From Janibacter sp. Soil728 (lineage in GTDB: Bacteria > Actinomycetota > Actinomycetes > Actinomycetales > Dermatophilaceae), in NCBI RefSeq assembly GCF_001428305.1, contig NZ_LMRZ01000001.1:186289-250288 (forward strand): a stretch of DNA of 64,000 nucleotides, given 5' to 3'. The notes beneath the pieces are model-generated. The model was not told the origin of the DNA, did not search any database, and was given only the letters and a program-made list of their open reading frames with translations. Position 1 is the stretch's first letter. Every line of letters begins with the position of its first letter. A program made the position numbers and the translations under genes. Below are positions 8,261 through 16,234 of this stretch, piece after piece.

Positions 8261-8560
8261 ATGATTCGACACGTCTTCGCTTGGCAGGTGGCCGACGACG
8301 CCGACGGCGGCGAGGTCATCCAGTTGCTCACCGACTTCTCGAAGGAGGTCGACATGATCCGCTACTTCGAAATCGGAGCACACGCGGGCGAGCCGAACGA
8401 CAACGGGGACCCGTGGGACGGCGTCCTCATCACCGACTTCGACAGTTGGGGGGACCTCGAGGCGTACTCGAACCACCCCGCCCACCTCGTCCTCGTCGAG
8501 AAGCTGCTGCCCAAGGTCAAGGGCCGGGTCGTCGTCGACTTCCTGAAGGAGGACAAGTGA
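8261..8560 (+). CDS. Dabb-type stress-responsive alpha/beta-barrel protein
   Basis: This 99-residue protein opens MIRHVFAWQVADDADG and ends in a strand plus the helix HLVLVEKLLPKVKGRVVVDFL. That is the ferredoxin-like Dabb fold, which forms dimeric barrels. Dabb proteins in catabolic clusters often bind or cyclise small aromatic or polyketide-like intermediates. ATG 8261 follows AAGGAG. It overlaps the cyclase-family gene by GTGA (8557-8560), so translation is coupled. The acidic surface loops around EPNDNGDPWDG are notable. The substrate is unknown. Confidence 0.75.
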   Translation: MIRHVFAWQVADDADGGEVIQLLTDFSKEVDMIRYFEIGAHAGEPNDNGDPWDGVLITDFDSWGDLEAYSNHPAHLVLVEKLLPKVKGRVVVDFLKEDK

Positions 8561-9504
8561 GCACCACAGCCGACCAGCGACTCGCCAACATCCAGGTCGG
8601 GATCAGCCCGTACGGCCCCCACGACGAACTGGGAGCCCTCAACACGTTGACTCCCGAGCGCCAGGTCTCGATCATGGCCCGCGTCGACGCCTCCACGGTC
8701 TACGACCTGAGCGTCGACTACTTCGTCGGGATGCCGAGTTTCCAGGCCGCCGGCGATCCCGCTTACCAGATCTACATGAGCCACACCCCGAACGGGACAC
8801 TCGTCGACAACCTCAATGGCGCTGGCGAAGAGATCAACCGTCACGTCTGCTACTCGGGTGATGTGATCCTCATGTACACCCACACCGGGACCCATATCGA
8901 CGCGCTGAACCACTTCGGTGTGGACGGCAAGATCTACAACGGCTTCAGCGCCGAGGAGAACCTCGGCAGCAGGGCCTGGACCAAGGGTGGCGCCGAGCGC
9001 ATCCCCCCGATGATCGCCCGGGGTGTCCTCATCGACATTGCCACGACGAAGGGCGTCGACTGCCTCGACGACTCGTACCCGATCACCGTGGAGGACTGCC
9101 AAGAAGCCCTCGAGCGGGTGGGCCTCACCCTCGAGGAGGGCGACGTCGCGTTGATCCGCACCGGTCGTATGCGCTACTGGCCCGACGGGACCAAGACGCT
9201 CGGCAACCCTCCCGGCCTCAGCCTGGAGGCAGCGCGCTGGCTCACGTCCCAGGGCATCAGCACCATCGGATCTGACCAGGAGTGCGTCGAGGTCGGACCC
9301 TCCCAGCACGAGGACAACTGGCTGCCCGGCCACGGCCACTTCCTCACCGAGGCCGGCGTGCCGATGATCGAGCTGGCCAACCTCGAGGAACTGGCGGCGA
9401 ACGCGGTCAACGAGTTCTGCTTCATCGGCTCACCGATCCGCCTACGCGGGGCGTCGGGAACCCCCCTTCGCCCCTTGGCCCTCCCCCTGAGGGACGGGCG
9501 TTGA
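8557..9504 (+). CDS. Cyclase-family metal-dependent hydrolase (PF04199; kynurenine formamidase/isatin hydrolase fold)
   Basis: About 315 residues. The metal-binding signature HTGTHIDALNHFG sits at roughly residues 109-121. A second conserved block around IGSDQECVE and NWLPGHGHFL follows. Family members are Mn/Zn hydrolases that open amide or lactam bonds, such as N-formylkynurenine formamidase and isatin hydrolase. The true start is a GTG overlapping the Dabb stop; long in-frame upstream sequence is spurious. The nitrilase gene overlaps its stop by TTGA. In an island with a Mo-hydroxylase and a dioxygenase it could open a hydroxylated ring. That is inference. Confidence 0.8.
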   Translation: MSTTADQRLANIQVGISPYGPHDELGALNTLTPERQVSIMARVDASTVYDLSVDYFVGMPSFQAAGDPAYQIYMSHTPNGTLVDNLNGAGEEINRHVCYSGDVILMYTHTGTHIDALNHFGVDGKIYNGFSAEENLGSRAWTKGGAERIPPMIARGVLIDIATTKGVDCLDDSYPITVEDCQEALERVGLTLEEGDVALIRTGRMRYWPDGTKTLGNPPGLSLEAARWLTSQGISTIGSDQECVEVGPSQHEDNWLPGHGHFLTEAGVPMIELANLEELAANAVNEFCFIGSPIRLRGASGTPLRPLALPLRDGR

Positions 9505-10331
9505 GCACCGACCTCAAGGTTGCAGCAATCCAGGTCGCCCACGTCGACGACGAGGACCCGGACGCACGATGGGCCCGGACCAGCGAGCTGGTCCGGGCCC
9601 ATCGGCATCACGACCTCATCGTCCTGCCGGAGCTGTGGTCCAACGGGGCCTTCTCCCCCGCGGGCTGGGACGAGTCCGCCGAGCCTCTCGACGGGCCGCA
9701 CGTCCAACGGCTGGCCGATCTCGCACGTGAACTCGGGGTGACCCTGCACGGCGGGTCGTTCATCGAGCGGAGCATCGAGGCGGGCGCTGATGGAAGGCAC
9801 CTGTGGAACACGTCCGTCGTCCTCGGTCCGGACGGATCGCTACGCGCCGTCTACCGCAAGATTCACCGCTTCGGTTTCGGCGAGGGGGAACCGCTGCTCC
9901 TCGAGGCGGGGAGCGAACTGGCGACCTTCGACATGGGCGGCACGACCATAGGCCTGGCCACCTGCTACGACCTGCGCTTCCCGGAGCTGTTCCGCGCGTA
10001 TGTCGATCATGGCGTCGAGGTGTTCCTCGTCCCGGCGTCGTGGCCGGATGCACGGCGTGAGCACTGGCAGCTGCTCGGCCGGGCGCGTGCCCTCGAGAAC
10101 CAGGCCTGGGTCGTGCAAGTGAATGTCACCGGGGCCCACGGTGGGCTGGATATGGGTGGTCACAGCCAGGTGGTCGCCCCCATGGGCCGGGTCGTCGGGT
10201 CCCTCGACCGTGACGAAAGCTGCCTGAGCGCCGTGCTCGACCTCGAGGTTCTGCGCGCGGCCCGCGACAACTTCCCGGTCCTCGCCGACCGCCGCGTCGG
10301 CCGGCTGGATCGTGGCGGCGTCCGGACGTGA
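9501..10331 (+). CDS. Nitrilase-superfamily carbon-nitrogen hydrolase (amidase)
   Basis: This 276-residue enzyme has the complete Glu-Lys-Cys triad: E44 in VLPELW, K120 in YRKIHRFGFGEG and C155 in ATCYDLRFPELF. The Arg-Phe-Pro after the Cys is typical of the amidase branches (omega-amidase or carbamoylase-like) more than of true nitrilases. It starts at a rare TTG that overlaps the cyclase stop (TTGA), with a GAGGGACGGG stretch upstream. It is the last gene of the three-gene operon. It would release ammonia from an amide intermediate in the cytoplasm. It ends 17 bp before the convergent MFS gene. Confidence 0.85.
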   Translation: MSTDLKVAAIQVAHVDDEDPDARWARTSELVRAHRHHDLIVLPELWSNGAFSPAGWDESAEPLDGPHVQRLADLARELGVTLHGGSFIERSIEAGADGRHLWNTSVVLGPDGSLRAVYRKIHRFGFGEGEPLLLEAGSELATFDMGGTTIGLATCYDLRFPELFRAYVDHGVEVFLVPASWPDARREHWQLLGRARALENQAWVVQVNVTGAHGGLDMGGHSQVVAPMGRVVGSLDRDESCLSAVLDLEVLRAARDNFPVLADRRVGRLDRGGVRT

Positions 10332-10348
10332 CGTGCGCGGCGCCCGGG

Positions 10349-11539
10349 TCAAACCGTGAATGTCGGACGCGGGCGCTGCGCCAACCACACGACCACGCAG
10401 AAGCCCCCGAGGATCAAGAAGCTGAACTCGGGCGCTAGATGCGCCGTCGCCCGCGTCACGAGGATCGGGATCCCGAAGCCGAGGTAGGCGATCGCGTAGA
10501 AGCCCGCCGTCGCCGTGCCGGCCCGGCCCGGCGCGACCACGTCCGGGATGCGCGCCAGCCCACCTGACAGCGCGAGACCACCGCCGGACCCGAGCGCAAT
10601 GACGGCAGGAACGAGCAGGAGCTTGGCCGACTCGTTCACGGTCGCCGCAGCGGTGAGCGCCATGCCGATGGCGCCGAGCAGGCCGGCCATCGGCACCGCT
10701 CTCTCCCGCAGGCGTGCCTGCCAGGTGGAGACCACCGCGCCGGACCCGAGGGTCAACGCAGCCAGTCCCCCGGTCACGGCCACGGCGGCGACGGGCAGGC
10801 CCACGACGAGCGGCACCGCGTTGATGGCCGTGGCGGGGAACCCGAAGACGAAGAGCGCGGGAGGGGCCACCACCAGGAGCGCCCGACGACGGGCGCCGCT
10901 GCGGATCACGGGACCGCGCATCGCACGGCTCCCGTCCGATGCGACGCGCGCGGCTGGGACACCGACTGCAGTCCACCAGGCGATGAGAGCGCACGCGCCG
11001 GCGTGGATCAGGTAAGGGGCGAGCACCGGCCACGGCCACCACTCACCCCACAGGCCGGCGACGAGGGAACCGCCGGCGAAACCGCCACTCATGCACACCG
11101 CCGCGACCCGGGCCCCTCGCCCCGGCCCCCTGGTGGCGAGGAGCTGCTGGATCCACACGCTGGCCGACACGAAGACGGCACCGGCGGCGCCCCCCTGGAC
11201 CGCTCTGAGCGCGAAGAGGGCAACGACCGACGAGCCGGCAAGGGCGAAGCCCGTGGAGATCAGGGCCGCGACGAGACCCGCCGTGAGGACGACCCTGCGG
11301 GCCCCCCACCGGTCGGTCATGGCACCGGCCACGAGCACCGCGGGGATCAGGCCGATGGCGTAGACACCAAAGAGCCCGGCCGTCTGCTCGTCGGTGAGCC
11401 CCAGCTGCTGCTGGTGGACCAGCAGCAGCGGCACCGGGACATTGGTGCCGGCGGACACCGCGACGAGCAGGGCGCCCACCCGAACGACGTGCTGGGTCGA
11501 CGCCCGTGGGCCGGACTCGATCACCTTCCCGCTAAGCAC
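10349..11539 (-). CDS. MFS transporter
   Basis: About 396 residues with 12 predicted hydrophobic segments and the MFS motif DRWGARRVVL after helix 2. It is the last gene of the leftward operon that begins with the zinc dehydrogenase. The GTG at 11539 overlaps the FAD reductase gene by 8 bp. A second GTG at 11524, after GCGGGAAG, is an equally good start. It could import the substrate or export an intermediate. The island also has its own ABC importer, so efflux or a second substrate is possible. The family does not tell direction or specificity. Confidence 0.75.
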   Translation of the reverse strand: MLSGKVIESGPRASTQHVVRVGALLVAVSAGTNVPVPLLLVHQQQLGLTDEQTAGLFGVYAIGLIPAVLVAGAMTDRWGARRVVLTAGLVAALISTGFALAGSSVVALFALRAVQGGAAGAVFVSASVWIQQLLATRGPGRGARVAAVCMSGGFAGGSLVAGLWGEWWPWPVLAPYLIHAGACALIAWWTAVGVPAARVASDGSRAMRGPVIRSGARRRALLVVAPPALFVFGFPATAINAVPLVVGLPVAAVAVTGGLAALTLGSGAVVSTWQARLRERAVPMAGLLGAIGMALTAAATVNESAKLLLVPAVIALGSGGGLALSGGLARIPDVVAPGRAGTATAGFYAIAYLGFGIPILVTRATAHLAPEFSFLILGGFCVVVWLAQRPRPTFTV

Positions 11540-12734
11540 GCGCGAGCTCGGTGGCCAACTGTGCCGGCAGCTCGGCTCCCTCCGTGATGACGGCTCGCGC
11601 CTCTTCGAGGTCCTCGGGGCGACCGCGGGTGACGGCGCCGACGACGCGGCCCTGGCTCAACTGCCAGACGGTGAAGTCACCGTCGCGGTCGCCCGTGACG
11701 ACCTCCTGGTCGATGTCGCCAGCCAGACCCACGTACTCGAGGCTGGTCCAGTCGGCGATGTCGCTCCAGAAGTAGGGGAGCTCCGTGTGCTCCACGCCGT
11801 GCCCGAGCATGTTGCGGGCGGCCGTGCGCCCCTGTGCCTCGGCATGCCGCTCGTGCTCGATCCGCACGTGCCGTCCGTGCAGGACACTGTCGTACTCGCA
11901 GACGTCACCCGCGGAGAACACATGAGGGTCGCTCGTGGTCAACCGGGCGTCGCACAAGATGCCGCGGCTCGCACCGATCTCCAAGCCCGCACTGTGGGCG
12001 AGCTTGGTGTCCGGGACGGCACCGACACCGACGATGACGACGTCGGCCGGGACCTCGAGACCGTCGCTCGTGGCCACTGCGGTGACCCGCTCGTCCCCGA
12101 GGAAGGAGCTGACCTGGCCGCCGTGGTGGATCGTCACACCCTTTGCGCGGAGCAGGTCGTCGACGTGCTGGGCGACCTCACCACCGAAGCTCGTGGCGAG
12201 GCAGCGGTCCTCGAGCATGACCATCGTGCACTCGTGACCGAGCGCGCGCAGTGTGGCTGCGGCCTCGACGGCCACGAAGGAGCCCCCCACCAGGACGACC
12301 CGTCGCGGTCCGTCGAGCTCCTCGCGGACGTGCTGGGCGTTGAGCGGAGCACGCAGGTAGTGGACTCCGGGCAGGGTGGCTCCCTCCACGGGCAGGCGCC
12401 GGACCATCGCCCCGGTGGCCAGGAGGAGCTTGTCGTAGCCGACCTCCCTCTTGTTGGCCAGCCGCGCCACGCGCTGCTCAAGGTCGAGCGTCATCACCGG
12501 GGACCTCGTGAGGAGCGTGACGTCATGCTCGGCGTACCAGTCGTCGGGGACGACGCCCACCGGTGCATCGCCGCGCAGCAGGTCCTTGGTGATCGGCGGC
12601 CGGTGGTAGGGCGGGTGCAGCTCGCGCGTCACGAGAGTCACCGCGCCGGAGTATCCCTGCTCCCGCAGCTCGGTGGCCGCGCTCACCGAGGCGACCCCGC
12701 CCCCGATGATGAGCATGCCGCTGTCCTGGCTCAT
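11532..12734 (-). CDS. FAD-dependent ferredoxin/rubredoxin reductase (BphA4/RubB-like)
   Basis: This 400-residue pyridine-nucleotide-disulfide-type reductase has the FAD-binding LIIGGGVASVSAA at the N-terminus, an ATGA motif near residue 105, an NAD-binding VLVGGSFVAVEAA near residue 145, and FSAGDV in the second FAD segment. It ends in the reductase C-terminal domain seen in oxygenase-coupled reductases. It starts at ATG 12734, 4 bp after the rubredoxin stop. It should pass electrons from NAD(P)H to the adjacent rubredoxin and then to the Rieske oxygenase. No [2Fe-2S] ferredoxin gene for that role is visible here. Confidence 0.85.
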   Translation of the reverse strand: MSQDSGMLIIGGGVASVSAATELREQGYSGAVTLVTRELHPPYHRPPITKDLLRGDAPVGVVPDDWYAEHDVTLLTRSPVMTLDLEQRVARLANKREVGYDKLLLATGAMVRRLPVEGATLPGVHYLRAPLNAQHVREELDGPRRVVLVGGSFVAVEAAATLRALGHECTMVMLEDRCLATSFGGEVAQHVDDLLRAKGVTIHHGGQVSSFLGDERVTAVATSDGLEVPADVVIVGVGAVPDTKLAHSAGLEIGASRGILCDARLTTSDPHVFSAGDVCEYDSVLHGRHVRIEHERHAEAQGRTAARNMLGHGVEHTELPYFWSDIADWTSLEYVGLAGDIDQEVVTGDRDGDFTVWQLSQGRVVGAVTRGRPEDLEEARAVITEGAELPAQLATELARA

Positions 12735-12738
12735 GCGA

Positions 12739-12924
12739 TCAGTCCTCGTCGTAGGGCTCGTAGTCCGACTTGCGTGCGCCGCACACGGGGCACACCCACG
12801 AGTCGGGGATGTCCTCAAAAGCGGTGCCGGGCGGGATCCCGCCCTCGGGGTCGCCCTCGACCGGGTCGTAGATGTCGCCGCAGGCCATGCACATCCATTT
12901 CTGTCCCAGGATCGTCGTGCTCAT
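12739..12924 (-). CDS. Rubredoxin
   Basis: This 61-residue protein has two CxxC knuckles (C12/C15 and C45/C48), the IYDP motif and the acidic [12 protein letters not shown] motif. These are the features of one-iron rubredoxins. Its ATG overlaps the upstream stop by one base (TGATG). It lies between the orphan 105-residue gene and the FAD reductase. Rubredoxins usually serve alkane hydroxylases or oxidative-stress proteins. Here the only nearby oxygenase is the Rieske-type pair, so it is probably that enzyme's electron carrier. This needs biochemical proof. Confidence 0.92.
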   Translation of the reverse strand: MSTTILGQKWMCMACGDIYDPVEGDPEGGIPPGTAFEDIPDSWVCPVCGARKSDYEPYDED

Positions 12925-13241
12925 CAGTCCTCCATCTCGGGTGTTTGGTTGGTCCATCGCGTGGCGCTGGGGTCCAGGAACTTCGACAGGTCCCGGTGGG
13001 TGAGCCAGGCCAGCGACTCGAGCTCGATGGCGTCGAGGTCGATCGTCTGCCGCGTCCGCAGATCCTCGATCCGCAGCCGGGTGCGCCCCGGCGGGCCGAC
13101 CACCTTGATGCTCACCACGGCGAACTCGTTGCGGACGACGAGACGGGACGGGTCACGGTTGGACATCTCGGCGATCAGGTTGTCGATGACCTGTGCCTCG
13201 GCGTCCGGCTCATCGTCTCCCAGCAGGTGGAACTCACTCAT
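12924..13241 (-). CDS. Uncharacterised small protein of the Rieske oxygenase operon
   Basis: This 105-residue acidic protein is one I do not recognise. It has a predicted helical N-terminus and a beta-rich middle ([14 protein letters not shown] and [11 protein letters not shown]). It ends in a helical segment with two Trp residues. It has no Cys, no signal peptide and no membrane segment, so it is not an iron-sulfur carrier. It starts 14 bp after the oxygenase beta-subunit stop and its own stop overlaps the rubredoxin start. This tight placement between oxygenase and electron carrier suggests an assembly, gating or third-subunit role. Confidence 0.65.
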   Translation of the reverse strand: MSEFHLLGDDEPDAEAQVIDNLIAEMSNRDPSRLVVRNEFAVVSIKVVGPPGRTRLRIEDLRTRQTIDLDAIELESLAWLTHRDLSKFLDPSATRWTNQTPEMED

Positions 13242-13255
13242 GCTCGCTCACCGGC

Positions 13256-13774
13256 TCACAGCGGCAGGCCCAAGTTGCCCAGGTAGCCGTTGCGACTCAC
13301 GAGGTCGACCCGCTTGACGTGGATGCGCAGACCCTCGGCCGTACGCACGAGCTGGTGTTCGTAGGAGCCGGCGTAGACGTACTGGTCGCGGTAGCGAAAC
13401 TCCGTCACCACGAAGCGCGACCTCACCCGGATGAGGTCACCGTCCGGGTGACCGCCGGGGACGACCTCCTCGACGACGACATTGCTCACGAGGTGCGAGG
13501 AGACCGACGCCGGCTGCTGGGCGAAGGCGAGACCGCCCTCGAAGCGCCAGACGCGCTCGGTGAGCGTGCTGAAGCTGTCGTAGACGATGGATACCTTGCG
13601 GGAGGGGTCCTCCTCGGTACCCGAGGGGATCCAGTACGTGCAGTCGGCGGTGAAGAGGTGGAGCCACTCCGGGAAGGACCGGCTGTCGAGGAGGCTGGCC
13701 TCCCTGAAAAGGAACTGCTGGATCTCGTGCTGGAGGTCCGTCGAGGTCACCCATGCGGTCTCGGTCGTCGTCAC
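13256..13774 (-). CDS. Rieske aromatic-ring dioxygenase beta subunit
   Basis: This 172-residue protein has the SnoaL/NTF2-like fold of ring-hydroxylating dioxygenase small subunits. The typical opening is an EIQQFLFREASLLDSRSFPEW block. It is followed by TYWIPSGTEED and a C-terminal YRDQYVYAGSYEHQLVRT strand pair. It is structural, supporting the alpha3beta3 hexamer. Its GTG start overlaps the alpha-subunit stop (GTGA at 13771-13774). It lacks the catalytic metal ligands, as expected. Confidence 0.88.
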   Translation of the reverse strand: MTTTETAWVTSTDLQHEIQQFLFREASLLDSRSFPEWLHLFTADCTYWIPSGTEEDPSRKVSIVYDSFSTLTERVWRFEGGLAFAQQPASVSSHLVSNVVVEEVVPGGHPDGDLIRVRSRFVVTEFRYRDQYVYAGSYEHQLVRTAEGLRIHVKRVDLVSRNGYLGNLGLPL

Positions 13775-14988
13775 TTGCCCTCCTCCATCATCTCGCGCCA
13801 GCGGCCCAAGAAGGCTCGCTGAGGTACCTCGTCAGCCGAGCGGCCCACCTTCAGTCCTGTCTGCGGGTCCGTCGTCTCTCGGTGCAGTCCGCGCCGCATC
13901 AGGGCGAAGTCAGAGGAGCTCCGCGTGGCCTCAAGGCCACGCGTGACCCGGTCGAAGGCGACCTCGATGTCGTCACTCGACCCGAAGCCCGACGGGCCGT
14001 AGAAGATCTCGTGGTCCCGCAGGATCCGGTTGCGCGTCTCCTCGTCGGCACCCTTGGGGAAGATCGGGTAAAGGTAGACCCAGGTCTCGTCCACCGAGCG
14101 GGGCACGACGAGGCGCAGGTGTGCACCGACGAACGCAAGGCTCGGGAAGACGTTGAGGTTGAACGGGATGAGGTCGCCGATGGCGATGGCGTGCGAGTCC
14201 CCCTCCTTCGCTCCCTCGAGGGCGCCGTACTCGTGCACCGCGTGTCCGTTCTCGAGGTTGACGCCACGCCAGCTCTCATTGGTGCGCACGTTCTTCACCC
14301 AGGGGCTGGACTTGCCGTCGTTGCGGTCCTTGAGGATGTCCAGCCAGCTCTGGTGCGTGAAGGAGAAGTGGTAGGGGTCGATCGTGTTCTCGATCTGGAG
14401 CTTCCAGTTGCCGCGGAAGGCGACCTTGTGACCCTGCGCCGACAGCTCGATACCGTCCTCACCGACCTCGCTGATGTGGTCGAGGTAGACCCGGGCGTGG
14501 CCGAGGAAGTCCTCGAGGGGCGGCACTTCGTCGCTCAGGCTGGCGAAGATGAAGCCCCGGTAGCTCTCGACCTTGGCCACGTGCACCAGGCCGAAGGCGG
14601 ATTTGTCGAAGCCCTCGCCGTAGCCGTCGTCGAAGGGGACGCCGACGAGTCGACCTGCCGAGCTGTACGTCCAGCCGTGGTAGGAGCACCGGAAGAAGTT
14701 CGAGTTGCCGGTCTCCTGCTGGCACACGGCCGAGCCCCTGTGCCGGCAGCGGTTGAACATGACGCTGATGCCACCGTCATCCGAGCTGCGGCTGACGATG
14801 ACCGGCTGGTTCGCGATGTGAGCGGTCTTGTAGTCCCCCCCTTCGGGGATCTCGGACTCGTGCCCGACGTAGACCCACGTCTTGGAGAAGATCTGCTCCA
14901 TCTCGAGGTCGAAGATCTCCGGGTCCCGGTAGATCGCACCCGAGACCTCCCAGTCGTCGGTGATCAGCGTGCGTGGCTCAGCACTCAT
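13771..14988 (-). CDS. Rieske aromatic-ring dioxygenase alpha subunit
   Basis: This 405-residue protein has a Rieske [2Fe-2S] site C81-x-H83 ... C101-x2-H104. Its mononuclear iron site is NTIDPYHFSFTH, with D204 as the bridging Asp and H207 and H212 as ligands. Size and motifs fit the benzoate/anthranilate/toluate branch of two-subunit oxygenases, which dihydroxylate aromatic acids and release CO2 or ammonia in some members. The substrate cannot be assigned. It starts 34 bp after the zinc dehydrogenase stop. Beta subunit, orphan, rubredoxin and reductase genes follow in order. Confidence 0.9.
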   Translation of the reverse strand: MSAEPRTLITDDWEVSGAIYRDPEIFDLEMEQIFSKTWVYVGHESEIPEGGDYKTAHIANQPVIVSRSSDDGGISVMFNRCRHRGSAVCQQETGNSNFFRCSYHGWTYSSAGRLVGVPFDDGYGEGFDKSAFGLVHVAKVESYRGFIFASLSDEVPPLEDFLGHARVYLDHISEVGEDGIELSAQGHKVAFRGNWKLQIENTIDPYHFSFTHQSWLDILKDRNDGKSSPWVKNVRTNESWRGVNLENGHAVHEYGALEGAKEGDSHAIAIGDLIPFNLNVFPSLAFVGAHLRLVVPRSVDETWVYLYPIFPKGADEETRNRILRDHEIFYGPSGFGSSDDIEVAFDRVTRGLEATRSSSDFALMRRGLHRETTDPQTGLKVGRSADEVPQRAFLGRWREMMEEGK

Positions 14989-15022
14989 TAAAGGGCTCCT
15001 GCAGTGGTGTGTGGACGGGTCG

Positions 15023-16108
15023 TCAGCTCAGCGCGGGAATCACGCTGGATCGGATGTTCTGGGGGTCCCTGCCCGAGCCGGCCAGGGCATCCTCGGTCTG
15101 CTCGATCGTGTACTGCCCGGTGAGCAGCAGCTCAAGCGGATAACGACCGGACTCGATCAGGCGCAGGGTGGGCGGGACGACGCTCGCTGGCCGTCCCCGC
15201 ACCCCGCGGATTGTCAGGACCTTGGAGTTGAGAGCCTCGAGGATCGGCTTGGCCGTGCCGCCACCTGACTTCGGCAGACCGACCTGGACCAGCGTGGCCA
15301 AGTCGCCAGCGACGGCGACCGCCGTCTCGAGCGCGGCGCTCGAGTCGGCTGCGTTGATGACCGTGTCCGCGAGTTGCCCGTTCGTCAGATCACTGATTTG
15401 CGCCAGGACCTCCTGCGTGCTGCCCGTCACGAGGTGGTGCGCGCCGAGCTTGGCGGCGATGTCGAGACGGTGGGCGTCCTGCTCCTGCCCGACCACGATG
15501 ACCTTGCCGGCCCCTCGCTCGACCGCCCCGACGACGCAGGAGAGACCGTGCGGACCGGGTCCGACGATCACCGCCGTGCCGCCGGGGGGCAGGGCGCCGA
15601 CCGTCCCGGCCCAGTGCAGACCGTTGGCGATCGGGATGAAGAGCTGGACGAGGTCGGCGTCCACGTGCGGGGACACCTTGTGCACGATGGCCTGGGGGTG
15701 CAGGTAGAGGTAGTCGGCGTACCCGCCGTAGAGGCCGGAACCATCGTGGATGGACTTGCCGCCGTACCTGGGCACGACGCACATCTGGTAGGCGCCCGCG
15801 AGGCAGGCGCGGCACGTGCCGCATGGCAGGTACTCCTCGACGACGATGCGATCACCGGGCGTCAGCCCCCACCGGCGGGCGGCGACGTCGCCGATCTCCT
15901 CCACGGTCCCGACCAGCTCGTGCCCGAGCACCGTCGGGAGCTCGTAGTAGGGGTTGACCCCGTGGTATGCCGCGACGTCCGTGCCGCAGACCCCGGTTGC
16001 CTCGATCTTGAGCAGACCGTCGTCCGCCGTGATCTCAGGCAGGGGCAGCTCCTCGATGCGCAAGTCTCCTGGGCCGTACAGCACCGCAGCGCGACTGGTT
16101 CTCACCAT
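15023..16108 (-). CDS. Zinc-dependent medium-chain alcohol dehydrogenase
   Basis: This 361-residue MDR enzyme has catalytic-zinc residues in GVCGTD and the GHELVG segment, and the four-Cys structural zinc lobe in CGTCRACLAGAYQMC near residue 95. The Rossmann segment is VIVGPGPHGLSCVVGAVERG. It is the first gene of the leftward oxygenase operon and starts about 20 bp from operator site 4. The likely role is oxidation of an alcohol or cis-diol-derived intermediate. ATG 16108 follows AGGAGAG. An arene-diol dehydrogenase role is inferred from context only. Confidence 0.85.
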   Translation of the reverse strand: MVRTSRAAVLYGPGDLRIEELPLPEITADDGLLKIEATGVCGTDVAAYHGVNPYYELPTVLGHELVGTVEEIGDVAARRWGLTPGDRIVVEEYLPCGTCRACLAGAYQMCVVPRYGGKSIHDGSGLYGGYADYLYLHPQAIVHKVSPHVDADLVQLFIPIANGLHWAGTVGALPPGGTAVIVGPGPHGLSCVVGAVERGAGKVIVVGQEQDAHRLDIAAKLGAHHLVTGSTQEVLAQISDLTNGQLADTVINAADSSAALETAVAVAGDLATLVQVGLPKSGGGTAKPILEALNSKVLTIRGVRGRPASVVPPTLRLIESGRYPLELLLTGQYTIEQTEDALAGSGRDPQNIRSSVIPALS

Positions 16109-16128
16109 CTCAAACTCTCCTGTCGATA

Positions 16129-16158
16129 GAATGCAATATTCACTGTGATACAGTTCTC
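16129..16158. promoter_or_regulatory. Island operator site 4 between the two divergent oxidation operons
   Basis: GAATGC-A-ATATTC (16129-16141) matches the consensus palindrome with two mismatches. A weaker second copy, TGATAC-A-GTTCTC (16146-16158), follows 4 bp later. The region separates the dehydrogenase-dioxygenase operon (leftward) from the molybdenum hydroxylase operon (rightward), so one regulator could control both. Confidence 0.6.
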
Positions 16159-16234
16159 GTCAGTTGTCAACATCGAAGTGGATGGGCACCCCATCGGGTC
16201 CAGAGAGCCACTTCGGCGACTCATAGGAGGCCCC

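Noticed and set aside
7966-8556. In-frame extension upstream of the cyclase gene
   Set aside because: It crosses two other genes and a promoter; the GTG at 8557 matches the family start and the overlap pattern.
11394-13286. 630-codon open frame opposite the rubredoxin and reductase genes
   Set aside because: It has no recognisable domain, and both strands cannot be under such constraint. The minus-strand genes have full motifs.
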